From positions 3,075,001-3,139,000 of the forward strand of contig NZ_AP025667.1 in assembly GCF_022846655.1 (NCBI RefSeq): a DNA stretch of 64,000 bases. The letters run 5' to 3'. The position numbers and the translations under genes were made by a program. Position 1 is the stretch's first letter. Every line of letters begins with the position of its first letter. This stretch comes from Streptomyces seoulensis (lineage in GTDB: Bacteria; Actinomycetota; Actinomycetes; Streptomycetales; Streptomycetaceae). Positions 17,506 through 25,807 of this stretch are shown here, one piece after another. The notes beneath the pieces are model-generated. The model was not told the origin of the DNA, ran no database searches, and saw only the letters and a list, made by a program, of their open reading frames with translations.

Positions 17506-18971
17506 GCGCTCTCCTCTGTTCTCGGGGGGTTCCCGGGTTCCGTGTCCGCGCTCAGCGGAAGGCGGACCTGGAAGCGGGTGTCACCGGGCACCGACTCCAG
17601 CCGCAGGGTGCCGTGGTGCTTGCCGACGACGATCCGGCGGGAGATGTCCAGTCCCAGACCGGTGCCCGAGCCGACCGGCTTGGTGGTGAAGAACGGGTCG
17701 AAGATCCGCTCCCGGATCTCCGGCGGCACCCCCGGCCCGGTGTCCCCGAACTCCACCAGCGCCAGCTCCCCGTCCCGTTCCGTCCGTACGGTCAGCGTGC
17801 CCCCGCCGCCCTCTGCGGTCATGGCCGCCACCGCGTTGTCGATCAGGTTGGTCCACACCTGGTTCAGCTCCGCCGGATAGCCCGGCAGCGAGGGCAGCGT
17901 GCGGTCGTAGCGGCGCACCACCTCGATGTGCGGGCCGAGCTTGCCGGACAGCATCAGCAGCGTGCTGTCGAGGAGTTGGTGCACGTCCACCACCCGGAAG
18001 GGCGCCCGGTCCAGTTGCGTGTACTGCTTGGCCGCGTCGACGAGCTGGGAGACCCGGGTGGTGGCGTCCTCGATCTCGTTCATCAACAGCTCGGTCTCGA
18101 TGGTGTAGTTGAGCCAGCCCACCGCCCCGCCCAGGATCTCCCGGTCCACCGTCGAGGCGACCCGCTCCAGCCAGTCGGCGTCCAGCCCGGCCTGCACGAA
18201 GACGGGTGCGAGCCGCCAGCCCTGCTCGATGCCGTGGTCCTCCAGCCAGTCGGCGAGCGCGTCCTCCCGGTCGGAGGCCTCCAGCGGGCCGAGCACCGGG
18301 GCCTTGGCGACCCGCTCGGCGGTGCGCTCCTGGATCTCGATCAGACTGGCCAGCGCGTCGCGGGAGAAGGGCCCCTCCGCGAGCAGCGCCAGCTTGCGCC
18401 GCATCCGCGCCACCCGCTCCCGCAGCGAGGAGGTGGCCCGCACGGCGGCCGCGGCCGGATTGTTCAGCTCATGGGTGAGCCCCGCGGACAACGAGCCCAG
18501 AGCCAGCAGCCGTTCACGCTGCCCGATGGCGGCCTGGGCGCTCTTGGACCCGAAGAACAGCCCCTCCAGCAGATGCACCGCCATCGGGAACCAGGCCCGC
18601 ATGATCTCCGCGAACACCGGCGCGGGCAGCACGAAGAACCGCGTCGGCACCGTCACCCGCATCGAGTTGTTGTACGCCTGCCGCACCCGGTCCCCGAGAT
18701 ACGCCTGCATCGCGCCGCCGTACACCCCGCGCTGGGAGGTACGGGAGACCTCCACGTCCTCGGCGCCGATGCGGCGGGAGAGCACGACGGTGCCCTCGAT
18801 CATCACGTAGAAGCAGGTCGCCGGATCGCCCTCGGTGTACACCGGGCCCGGCTCGAACAGCTCCACCCGGCCCTCCCGGCACAGCCGCCCCAACTGCTCG
18901 GGCGCCAGGCGCTCGAACAGGAACAGGCTGCCGATCTCGCCGGGGCTGCACGGCATCCGCCGCCCGCTCAC
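17502..18971 (-). CDS. cNMP-binding sensor histidine kinase
   Basis: A 489-residue cytosolic signal transducer. An N-terminal cyclic-nucleotide-binding domain (about residues 15-140, LFLFERLAPEQLGRLCREG through EGTVVLSRR) is followed by a helical linker. A histidine-kinase dimerisation helix carries H167 (LSAGLTHELNNPAAAA), and a C-terminal HATPase has the N box (NQVWTNLIDNAVAAM), G1 (DTGPGVP) and G2 (GSGTGLGLDIS). No membrane segment is seen. GTG 18971 overlaps the stop of the upstream flavoprotein gene (GTGA) with GGAG 5 bases upstream. The flavoprotein carries a receiver domain, so it is the natural phosphoryl acceptor. The ligand of the cNMP domain is unknown. Confidence 0.88.
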   Translation of the reverse strand: MSGRRMPCSPGEIGSLFLFERLAPEQLGRLCREGRVELFEPGPVYTEGDPATCFYVMIEGTVVLSRRIGAEDVEVSRTSQRGVYGGAMQAYLGDRVRQAYNNSMRVTVPTRFFVLPAPVFAEIMRAWFPMAVHLLEGLFFGSKSAQAAIGQRERLLALGSLSAGLTHELNNPAAAAVRATSSLRERVARMRRKLALLAEGPFSRDALASLIEIQERTAERVAKAPVLGPLEASDREDALADWLEDHGIEQGWRLAPVFVQAGLDADWLERVASTVDREILGGAVGWLNYTIETELLMNEIEDATTRVSQLVDAAKQYTQLDRAPFRVVDVHQLLDSTLLMLSGKLGPHIEVVRRYDRTLPSLPGYPAELNQVWTNLIDNAVAAMTAEGGGGTLTVRTERDGELALVEFGDTGPGVPPEIRERIFDPFFTTKPVGSGTGLGLDISRRIVVGKHHGTLRLESVPGDTRFQVRLPLSADTEPGNPPRTEESA

Positions 18972-20644
18972 GACTGCTCCAGATACCGGTGGACGAGCAT
19001 CACGGCCATGGCTCCCTCTCCTACGGCGGACGCGACCCGCTTGGCCGACTCGGCGCGTGCGTCGCCCGCGACGAACACGCCCGGCACGCTGGTCTCCAGG
19101 TGGTACGGCGGCCGGTCCAGCTCCCAGCCCTCCGGCAGACCCCCGTCCACGGTCAGGTCCGGGCCGGCCACGATGAACCCGCGCCCGTCCCGGCGCACGG
19201 TCCCGCCCAGCCAGTCGGTGAGCGGGGCGGCGCCGATGAACACGAACAGCCACTGCGCGTCGGCCTCTTCACGCTCACCGGTGTCCAACTGGCGCAGCGT
19301 CAGCCGTTCCAGCCGGTCCGCACCGTGGGCCGCCTCCACCTGCGTGCGTCCGCGCACCGAGATGTTCGGGGCCTCGGTGATCTGCTGGACCAGGTAGTGC
19401 GACATCGACGCCGACAGGTCCGGCCCGCGCACCAGTAGCGTCACCGACTTGGCGAACCGGGACAGGTACATCGCCGCCTGCCCGGCCGAGTTGGCGCCGC
19501 CCACGATGTACACGTCGTGCCCCTGGACGGACGGCGCCTCGGTCAGCGCCGAGCCGTAGAACACCCCGCAGCCGGTCAGATCCGCGCAGCCCTCGGCCTC
19601 CAGCCGCCGGTACTGCACCCCCGTCGCCAGGATCACGCTGTGCGCGCCGATCGCCGACCCGTCCGCGAACCGTACGATCCGCGCCGCCCCGCTGACCTCC
19701 AGCCCCGTCACCTCGCGCGCGGTGAGGATCTCCGCGCCGAACCGCGTCGCCTGCCGGCGCGCCCGGTCGGTGAGCTGGGCGCCGGAGACGCCGTCGGGGA
19801 AGCCGAGGTAGTTCTCGATCCGTGAGCTCTGCCCGGCCTGGCCGCCCGTCGCCGAGCGTTCCACCAGGACCGTGCGCAGCCCCTCCGACGCCCCGTACAC
19901 CGCCGAGCCGAGCCCGGCCGGGCCGCCGCCGATCACCACCAGGTCGTAGAAGTCGGCCGTCGGCGTCGTCGCCAGCCCCACCCGTGCGGCCAGCTCCGGT
20001 GCCTCCGGCTCGACCAGGACACCGCCGTCCGGGGTGATCACCAGCGGCAGCCGCAGCCCGTCCTGCCCGGCCGCGGCCAGCAGTCGCCGCCCCTCCGGCT
20101 CCTCCGCCGAGTACCAGCGGTAGGGCACCTGGTTGCGGGCCAGGAACTCACGCACGTCCGAGGACCGCGCCGACCAGCGGTGCCCCACCACCTTGGTGTA
20201 CGGCACCGGCTGGTGGTCACCGGCCCGCCAGACCGCCAGCAGGTCGTCCACCACCGGGTAGAGCTTCTCCTCCGGCGGGTCCCAGGGCTTGAGCAGGTAG
20301 TGGTCCAGATCCACCACGTTGATCGCGTCGATCGCGGCCCCGGTGTCCGCGTACGCCGTCAGCAGCACCCGTCGCGCCCCCGGATACACGTCCATCGCCC
20401 GTTCCAGGAACTCGATGCCGTTCATCACCGGCATCCGGTAGTCCGCGAGGATCACCGCCACCGGATCGCCGCGCAGCTTCAGCTCGCGCAGCGCCGCGAG
20501 CGCCGAATCCCCGGACTCCGCGCGCACCACGCGGTACGACGAGCCGTAGCGGCGCCGCAGATCGCGCGCCACCGCGCGGGACACGCCCGGATCGTCGTCC
20601 ACGGTCATCAGGACGGTCCGCGCTGCGTCGGTGGACTGTGCCAT
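18968..20644 (-). CDS. Fused response-regulator receiver / thioredoxin-reductase-like flavoprotein
   Basis: A 558-residue three-part protein. A receiver domain (about 8-130) has acidic D16-D18, phospho-acceptor D68 in VILADYRMP, T in LLTAYAD and K in YLLKPWD. A glutaredoxin-like middle (about 150-215) lacks a CxxC pair. A thioredoxin-reductase-like FAD/NAD(P) module follows, with VIGGGPAGLGSAVYG, ENYLGFPDG, VGGANSAGQAA and FVAGDARAE. Where thioredoxin reductases have CATC, this protein has GSAL (GCGVFYGSALTEA), so the redox disulfide is missing. It cannot be a standard thioredoxin reductase and probably passes electrons by another route or acts as a redox-state sensor. First gene of the operon with the cNMP kinase and UBP protein. 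Confidence 0.9.
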   Translation of the reverse strand: MAQSTDAARTVLMTVDDDPGVSRAVARDLRRRYGSSYRVVRAESGDSALAALRELKLRGDPVAVILADYRMPVMNGIEFLERAMDVYPGARRVLLTAYADTGAAIDAINVVDLDHYLLKPWDPPEEKLYPVVDDLLAVWRAGDHQPVPYTKVVGHRWSARSSDVREFLARNQVPYRWYSAEEPEGRRLLAAAGQDGLRLPLVITPDGGVLVEPEAPELAARVGLATTPTADFYDLVVIGGGPAGLGSAVYGASEGLRTVLVERSATGGQAGQSSRIENYLGFPDGVSGAQLTDRARRQATRFGAEILTAREVTGLEVSGAARIVRFADGSAIGAHSVILATGVQYRRLEAEGCADLTGCGVFYGSALTEAPSVQGHDVYIVGGANSAGQAAMYLSRFAKSVTLLVRGPDLSASMSHYLVQQITEAPNISVRGRTQVEAAHGADRLERLTLRQLDTGEREEADAQWLFVFIGAAPLTDWLGGTVRRDGRGFIVAGPDLTVDGGLPEGWELDRPPYHLETSVPGVFVAGDARAESAKRVASAVGEGAMAVMLVHRYLEQS

Positions 20645-20736
20645 GCGTCCTCACCCCGGCCGGGTCGGGTGCACGGGACGGTGTCGCTGGTCCCTCGCGC
20701 CGGTTCCCGCCCATCGTATGTGGGTTTATGCGGCTT

Positions 20737-20818
20737 CGCCCCGGTGTGCGCCGGGCGCCGGGTGGCGGGCACACCGGGGCGCTGTGACAAGGTCATGGCG
20801 ACGTCGTCGGTGACGACG
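20737..20818. repeat. Inverted repeats in the flavoprotein/usp divergent region
   Basis: CGCCCCGGTGTGC (20737-20749) pairs perfectly with GCACACCGGGGCG (20769-20781) around a 19-base loop. A second perfect dyad CGTCGTC-ggt-GACGACG spans 20802-20818, just before the usp ribosome-binding site. They sit between two divergent stress or redox genes, so they may be operator or 5'-leader elements. The first could also stop antisense read-through. Function is not established. Confidence 0.45.
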
Positions 20819-20848
20819 GGACGCGCCGGACGACGAGGAGGCCCACGC

Positions 20849-21712
20849 ATGACACGCCCGATCACGGCAGGGGTGGACGGTACCGAGGAGAGCCTGGCCG
20901 CGCTGGACTGGGCGGCCCGCGAGGCCGTGCGCCGGGGTCTGCCGCTGCGCGTGGTGCACGCCTGGCAGCAGGTCGGGGAGCTGCCCGCCGACCGGGACAC
21001 CCAGCGCGGATGGGTGGAGGAGGGCATCGGCCGGGCCGTCGGCGCGCTCACCGGACGGCACCCCGGACTGGACGCGAGCGTCGAGCTGACCGAGGACGAC
21101 GCCGTGGACGCGCTGCTCGCGGCCGCAGCCGGTGCCGAGTCGCTGGTCCTCGGCACCCGCGGGCACGGAGCGGTGGTCGGCTTCCTGCTCGGCTCGGTCG
21201 GCCTCCGGGTCGTCGCGGAGACCACCCGGCCGGTGATCCTGGTGCGCGCCGGGGACCGGGCGGAGGCGGAGGCCGCCGGACGGGAGATCGTCGTCGGCCA
21301 GCACGGCACCCCTGAGGACAGCGCCGCCGCGCTGCGCTTCGCCTTCGAGACGGCGGCCGCCCGCGGCGCCACCGTCCGCGCGGTGCGCGCCTGGACCCTG
21401 CCGCCCGTCTTCGCCTACAGCCCCGGCTCGCTGAAACTGCTGGACGAGTCGGGCGGCCTCGAACCGTACGAGAAGCGGGCGCTTGCCGACGCGCTGCGGC
21501 CCTGGCGGGAGCGGTTCCCCGGCGTGCCCGTGGCCGAGCATGTCGAGATGGGCAGCGCCGGCGAGGTGCTGGTCTCCCAGGCCACGCGGGCCCAGCTCCT
21601 CGTGGTGGGCCGCCGGGCGCGGCGTACCGCGGTCGGCGCCCGGATCGGCTCGGTCGCGCACGGGGTGCTGCACCACGCGGGCAGCCCGGTCGCCGTCGTC
21701 CCCCAGGACTGA
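20849..21712 (+). CDS. Tandem universal stress protein
   Basis: A 287-residue cytosolic protein with two Usp domains, about residues 3-140 and 148-287. Domain 1 has a good ATP-binding signature (GTRGHGAVVGFLLGS), and domain 2 ends with the weaker VGRRARRTAVGARIGS. The first strand is RPITAGVDGTEESLAALDWA, typical of actinobacterial tandem Usp proteins linked to hypoxia and dormancy. ATG 20849 has GAGGAGG 8 bases upstream. It is divergent from the receiver-flavoprotein gene, sharing a 204-base region with strong inverted repeats, so the two units may be co-regulated in redox or energy stress. Confidence 0.88.
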   Translation: MTRPITAGVDGTEESLAALDWAAREAVRRGLPLRVVHAWQQVGELPADRDTQRGWVEEGIGRAVGALTGRHPGLDASVELTEDDAVDALLAAAAGAESLVLGTRGHGAVVGFLLGSVGLRVVAETTRPVILVRAGDRAEAEAAGREIVVGQHGTPEDSAAALRFAFETAAARGATVRAVRAWTLPPVFAYSPGSLKLLDESGGLEPYEKRALADALRPWRERFPGVPVAEHVEMGSAGEVLVSQATRAQLLVVGRRARRTAVGARIGSVAHGVLHHAGSPVAVVPQD

Positions 21713-21725
21713 CGCGGCGCCGGGG

Positions 21726-22472
21726 TCAGGACGCCCGGTCGCGGGCCTGCTCGGCGGCGGCCCGGACCGGGCCCCGGTACAGCGGGCCGTGGCCGGGCAG
21801 CAGGACGTCGCCCTCCAGCGCGGCGATCAGCGCCAGCGAGGTCACGGCCCGCTCCGTCTCGTGGTGGAAGAAGCCGTGCAGCATCTGCGGTCCCTGGACG
21901 CGGGAGGTCGCGTGCCCGGTGATCAGGGCGTCACCGGAGACGACCACGCCCGCCTCGGGCAGGTGGTAGACGCAGTGGCCGTCGGTGTGGCCCGGCGTGT
22001 GCACGGGCACCGGGTGCCCCGGCAGATCGAGGGCGCCCCCGGCCGTGAACGGCTCGGGCTTGGCCACCGGGTTGTGCTCGGTGCCGCCCACCTTGATCAC
22101 ATGGGCCGCCCACGGCAGCACCCCGGGCCGCCACGCGTTGCGCACGATGTCGCCGATGGAGCACTGCTGGAGGAAGTCGCGCCGGGCGTGGGGGACCTCG
22201 GCCGGATGCAGCAGGACCGGGGTGCCGTGGGCCGCGCGCAGGTACTCGGCCGACCCGAGGTGGTCGTTGTGCGCGTGGGTGATCAGCACGGCCGTCACCG
22301 CCTCCGGTGAACTGCCCACGGCGGCAAGGGAGTCGAGGAGGCCCTGCCGGTCGCCCGGATACCCGGTGTCGATGAGCGTGACGTCCTCGCCGTCCTTCAG
22401 GATCACCCAGTTGGTGTGGTGCCCGCCCACCAGGTGTACGCCGTCCGCGACTTGCTGTACCTGTGCCCGCAT
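21726..22472 (-). CDS. Metallo-beta-lactamase-fold hydrolase
   Basis: A 248-residue MBL-superfamily enzyme. All di-zinc ligand motifs are visible: THAHNDHLGS (HxHxDH), HTPGHTDGH, SGDALITG and LLPGHGP. It resembles glyoxalase II/lactonase-type hydrolases rather than class B beta-lactamases, so a thioester or lactone substrate is likely. No signal peptide, so cytosolic. ATG 22472 has GAGGGGAAC directly upstream at good spacing and is preferred over the codon at 22511. The stop is 14 bases from the convergent usp stop. Confidence 0.85.
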   Translation of the reverse strand: MRAQVQQVADGVHLVGGHHTNWVILKDGEDVTLIDTGYPGDRQGLLDSLAAVGSSPEAVTAVLITHAHNDHLGSAEYLRAAHGTPVLLHPAEVPHARRDFLQQCSIGDIVRNAWRPGVLPWAAHVIKVGGTEHNPVAKPEPFTAGGALDLPGHPVPVHTPGHTDGHCVYHLPEAGVVVSGDALITGHATSRVQGPQMLHGFFHHETERAVTSLALIAALEGDVLLPGHGPLYRGPVRAAAEQARDRAS

Positions 22473-22538
22473 GTTCCCCTCGGATTCCGGCCGATGACCT
22501 ACCGGCACCACCCAATCAGACGCGGTCCGCCGGCCGGT

Positions 22539-23168
22539 TCAGCGGACCCCGCGCGGCCGGAACTGGACGCTGATCCGGGGGCCGGCCGCCCGCGCCGACT
22601 TGGGGACGCAGTGCTCCCAGGTGCGCTGGCAGGAGCCGCCCATCACGATCAGATCGCCGTGCCCGAGCGGCCTGCGGACCGCCACCGCGCCCCCGCCCGC
22701 CGGGCGCAGCAGCAGATCCCGCGGCGCACCGACCGAGAGGATGGCGACCATGGTGTCCTCGCGGCTGCCCCGCCCGATCCGGTCGCCGTGCCAGGCGACG
22801 CTGTCCCGGCCGTCGCGGTAGTGGCACAGCCCGGCGGTGACGAAGGGTTCGCCGAGCTCGGGGGCGTAGTGCGCCGAGAGCCGTGCGCGGGCCTCGTCCA
22901 GCACGGGGTGGGGGAGTGGTTCGCGTTCGCGGTAGAAGGCCAGCAGGCGTGGCACGGACACCACGTTGTCGTACATCTTGCGCTGCTCGGCCCGCCAGGG
23001 GACCTCGGCGGCGAGCTGCTCGAACAGGGCGTCCGCGCCGCCGAGCCAGCCCGGAAGCACGTCGATCCAGGCGCCGGAGCCCAGTTCGGTCCGGCTCAGC
23101 CCGTCGAGAGGACCGAGGCGCAGCTCGTCGGCCTGGTCGAACAGTGAGCTCTGGAGGTGCGTGGACAT
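22539..23168 (-). CDS. alkB: AlkB-type Fe(II)/2-oxoglutarate DNA/RNA dealkylase
   Basis: A 209-residue dioxygenase. The iron ligands H127-x-D129 (VAWHGDRIG) and H186 (RTWEHCVPK) and the 2-oxoglutarate-binding pair R198/R204 (GPRISVQFRPRG) are in the AlkB arrangement. It should oxidatively remove methyl groups such as 1-methyladenine and 3-methylcytosine. The upstream NVVSVPRLLAFY segment matches the nucleotide-recognition lid region of this family. It stands alone with no adjacent ada or alkA gene. Divergent from the TetR gene at 23304. Confidence 0.88.
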   Translation of the reverse strand: MSTHLQSSLFDQADELRLGPLDGLSRTELGSGAWIDVLPGWLGGADALFEQLAAEVPWRAEQRKMYDNVVSVPRLLAFYREREPLPHPVLDEARARLSAHYAPELGEPFVTAGLCHYRDGRDSVAWHGDRIGRGSREDTMVAILSVGAPRDLLLRPAGGGAVAVRRPLGHGDLIVMGGSCQRTWEHCVPKSARAAGPRISVQFRPRGVR

Positions 23169-23251
23169 GGGGCCAGCGTACTCCTTAATCGAAAATGAGT
23201 TCTATTGATCAGTGCGCGTGCGATCCGCCTCCGATCCGCGTGCGCCTCTTT

Positions 23252-23269
23252 CGATACATCGATGTATCG
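23252..23269. promoter_or_regulatory. Perfect 18-bp palindrome upstream of tetR-dehydrogenase operon
   Basis: CGATACATCGATGTATCG is fully self-complementary and is followed at once by a further half-site GATACAT (23270-23276). It lies 35 bases before the TetR start and is the most AT-rich part of the region. The position suggests an autoregulatory TetR operator for the operon 23304-25618. It might also influence the divergent alkB. Confidence 0.75.
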
Positions 23270-23303
23270 GATACATTCCCGTACCGAAACGGAGGTGCGG
23301 GCG

Positions 23304-23939
23304 ATGACGGCCGAGGACAGGGCGCCGCGGGTCACCAGGCGGCGGGCGAGGACGCGGGCCGATCTGCTCGCCGCCGCCTTCGCGGTGTTCGCCGCCAAGG
23401 GGTTCGGCCGGGTCTCCATCGAGGAGATCTGCGAGGCTGCCGGATACAGCCGCGGCGCCTTCTACTCCAACTTCGCCACCCTGGACGAGCTGTTCTTCGC
23501 CCTCTACCAGGAACGTGCCGACCTCATCGCGGGCCAGGTCGCCGACGCCCTCGCCCAGGAGGGCCCCGCGCTCGACGTGGCCGCCTCCGTCGACCGGGTC
23601 GCCGAGGTGCTGCTGCTCGACGTGGACTGGCTGCTGGTGAAGACCGACTTCCTGGTGCACGCCGCCCGCGACCCGGCCGTCGCCGAGGCCCTGCTCGACC
23701 ACCGGGCCCGGCTGCGCGAGGCCGTCGCCGACCGGCTCCTGCGGGCCCACGGCACCACCGAGCCGCCCGGCGGGATCGACGCCACCGCCCGCGCGGTCGT
23801 CGCCGCCTACGACGGAGTCACCGTCCAACTGCTCCTGGACAAGGACGTGGACGCCGCCCGGAGCTGGCTCAAGCAACTGCTCACCGCCCTGCTGACCGGC
23901 AGCGGCACCCCCGAACGAGTCGCGGACGGAAGGACATGA
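23304..23939 (+). CDS. TetR-family regulator of the FAD dehydrogenase operon
   Basis: A 211-residue TetR protein. The HTH covers about residues 18-62 (ADLLAAAFAVFAAKGFGRVS, then AGYSRGAFYSNFATLDELFF), and the remainder is the helical ligand domain. ATG 23304 has GGAGG 8 bases upstream, so the frame-extending start at 23205 is rejected. Its stop overlaps the start of the FAD dehydrogenase gene (ATGA), so the two form a coupled operon. The 18-bp palindrome at 23252-23269 is its probable operator. The inducer may be the substrate or product of the dehydrogenase. Confidence 0.88.
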   Translation: MTAEDRAPRVTRRRARTRADLLAAAFAVFAAKGFGRVSIEEICEAAGYSRGAFYSNFATLDELFFALYQERADLIAGQVADALAQEGPALDVAASVDRVAEVLLLDVDWLLVKTDFLVHAARDPAVAEALLDHRARLREAVADRLLRAHGTTEPPGGIDATARAVVAAYDGVTVQLLLDKDVDAARSWLKQLLTALLTGSGTPERVADGRT

Positions 23940-25618
23940 ACACCATGGACGCGGACGTCATAGTCGTGGGAGCGGGCCTGGCCGGCTTGGTCGCGGCGCA
24001 CGAACTCACCAGCCGGGGCCGGAAGGTGGCCCTGCTGGACCAGGAGAACGCCGCCAACCTCGGCGGCCAGGCGTTCTGGTCCCTCGGCGGCCTCTTCCTG
24101 GTCGACTCGCCCGAACAGCGCCGCCTCGGCGTCAAGGACTCCCTCGACCTCGCCTGGAACGACTGGCGGGGCAGCGCGGGGTTCGACCGGACCGAGGACG
24201 AGGACTCCTGGGCGGTGCGCTGGGCCCGCGCCTACGTCGAGTTCGCGGCGGGGGAGAAGCGGTCCTGGCTGCGCGGACACGGCATCGAGCTGCTGCCCAC
24301 CGTCGGCTGGGCCGAGCGCGGCGACCTGCGCGCCGACGGCCACGGCAACTCCGTACCCCGCTTCCACATCGCCTGGGGCACCGGCACCGGCGTGGTCGAG
24401 CCCTTCGTGCGCTACGCCCGGCAGGCCGCGCGGGACGGGCTGCTCACCTTCCACCACCGGCACCGGGTCGACGAACTGGTCATCGAGGGTGGCACGGCCC
24501 GCGGGGTGCGCGGCACGCTCCTCGCCCCCGACGACTCGGCGCGCGGCGTCGCCTCCAACCGGGACGCGGCGGGCGAGTTCGAGCTGACCGCTAAGGCCGT
24601 GGTCCTCACCACCGGGGGCATCGGCGCCGACCACGACATCGTCCGCCGCCACTGGCCCGAGCGGCTCGGCACGCCCCCGGCCGACATGGTCACCGGCGTC
24701 CCCGCCTACGTCGACGGGCGCATGCTCGACATCAGCGCGGAGGCAGGCGTACGCCTGGTCAACCGGGACCGCATGTGGCACTACACCGAGGGCCTCGCCA
24801 ACTGGGACCCCGTCTGGCCCGGACACGGCATCCGCGTCCTGCCCGGCCCCTCCTCCATCTGGCTCGACGCCCGGGGCCGCCGCCTGCCCGACCCCTGCCT
24901 GCCCGGCTACGACACCCTCAGCACCCTGCGCCACCTGCGGACCACCGAGGACATCGCGGAATTCGACCACTCCTGGTTCGTCCTCACCCGGAAGATCATC
25001 GAGAAGGAGTTCGCGCTCTCCGGCTCCGAGCAGAACCCGGACATCACGGCCAAGGACCGCAAGGTGGTGCTGCGGGACCGGGTGCTGGGCAAGGGAGCCC
25101 CGGCTCCCGTGCAGGCGTTCCTCGACAAGGGCGAGGACTTCGTCACCGCGGACACACTGGAGGAACTGGTCGGCAGGATGAACGAGCTCACCGGTGAGGC
25201 GCTGCTCGACCCGGCCGGGGTCCGCCGCCAGATCGAGGCCCGCGACCTCCAGATGGCCAACCCCTACAGCAAGGACTCGCAGGTCCAGGGCATCCGCAAC
25301 GCCCGCCGCTACATCGGCGACCGGCTCGGCCGGGTAGCCGCCCCGCACCGCATCCTGGACCCCGCGGCGGGCCCGCTGATCGGGGTCCGGCTGCGCGTGC
25401 TGACCCGCAAGACCCTCGGCGGCATCCAGACCGACCTGGACTCCCGCGCCCTCGGCCTCGACGGCACACCGGTCGGCGGGCTGTACGCGGCCGGTGAGGT
25501 GGCCGGCTTCGGCGGGGGAGGCGTGCACGGGTACAACGCGCTGGAGGGCACCTTCCTCGGCGGCTGCCTGTTCTCCGGCCGCGCGGCGGGCAGGGCGGCG
25601 GCGCGAGAGGTGGGGTGA
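23936..25618 (+). CDS. FAD-binding dehydrogenase, KstD/fumarate-reductase-like
   Basis: A 560-residue flavoprotein of the FAD_binding_2 superfamily. The FAD Rossmann motif is at residues 7-33 (VIVVGAGLAGLVAAHEL). A substrate-capping domain covers the middle, and the C-terminal FAD segment is GGLYAAGEVAGFGGGGVHGY. The family includes 3-ketosteroid delta-1-dehydrogenases and succinate/fumarate-type enzymes, and this sequence belongs to an actinobacterial branch with undefined substrate. No signal peptide is seen. ATG 23936 overlaps the tetR stop, and ATG 23945 is possible. A terminator-like hairpin follows at 25641-25672. Confidence 0.82.
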   Translation: MNTMDADVIVVGAGLAGLVAAHELTSRGRKVALLDQENAANLGGQAFWSLGGLFLVDSPEQRRLGVKDSLDLAWNDWRGSAGFDRTEDEDSWAVRWARAYVEFAAGEKRSWLRGHGIELLPTVGWAERGDLRADGHGNSVPRFHIAWGTGTGVVEPFVRYARQAARDGLLTFHHRHRVDELVIEGGTARGVRGTLLAPDDSARGVASNRDAAGEFELTAKAVVLTTGGIGADHDIVRRHWPERLGTPPADMVTGVPAYVDGRMLDISAEAGVRLVNRDRMWHYTEGLANWDPVWPGHGIRVLPGPSSIWLDARGRRLPDPCLPGYDTLSTLRHLRTTEDIAEFDHSWFVLTRKIIEKEFALSGSEQNPDITAKDRKVVLRDRVLGKGAPAPVQAFLDKGEDFVTADTLEELVGRMNELTGEALLDPAGVRRQIEARDLQMANPYSKDSQVQGIRNARRYIGDRLGRVAAPHRILDPAAGPLIGVRLRVLTRKTLGGIQTDLDSRALGLDGTPVGGLYAAGEVAGFGGGGVHGYNALEGTFLGGCLFSGRAAGRAAAREVG

Positions 25619-25640
25619 CGCCGGTCGGCGTCCGAAGAGG

Positions 25641-25672
25641 CCTGGAGCACCGGCGCGTGACCGTGCTCCGGG
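25641..25672 (+). terminator. Probable terminator after the FAD dehydrogenase gene
   Basis: CCTGGAGCAC (25641-25650) pairs with GTGCTCCGGG (25663-25672), 10 positions with one G-T wobble and a 12-base loop, 22 bases after the stop codon. A smaller 6-4-6 hairpin (25617-25632) overlaps the stop itself. There is no U tract. Confidence 0.5.
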
Positions 25673-25807
25673 TGGCGGGCGAGCCTACCGCGGTCCGGTG
25701 GAGCGCGCCCGCTGTGGCCGCATCGGCCCCGGCGCGCAGGACAGCCGGGGTCCCGGCGCCCTAACCTGTGGGCGAAGCGATCACCGCCGGCCCGCCGAGG
25801 AGCGCCC

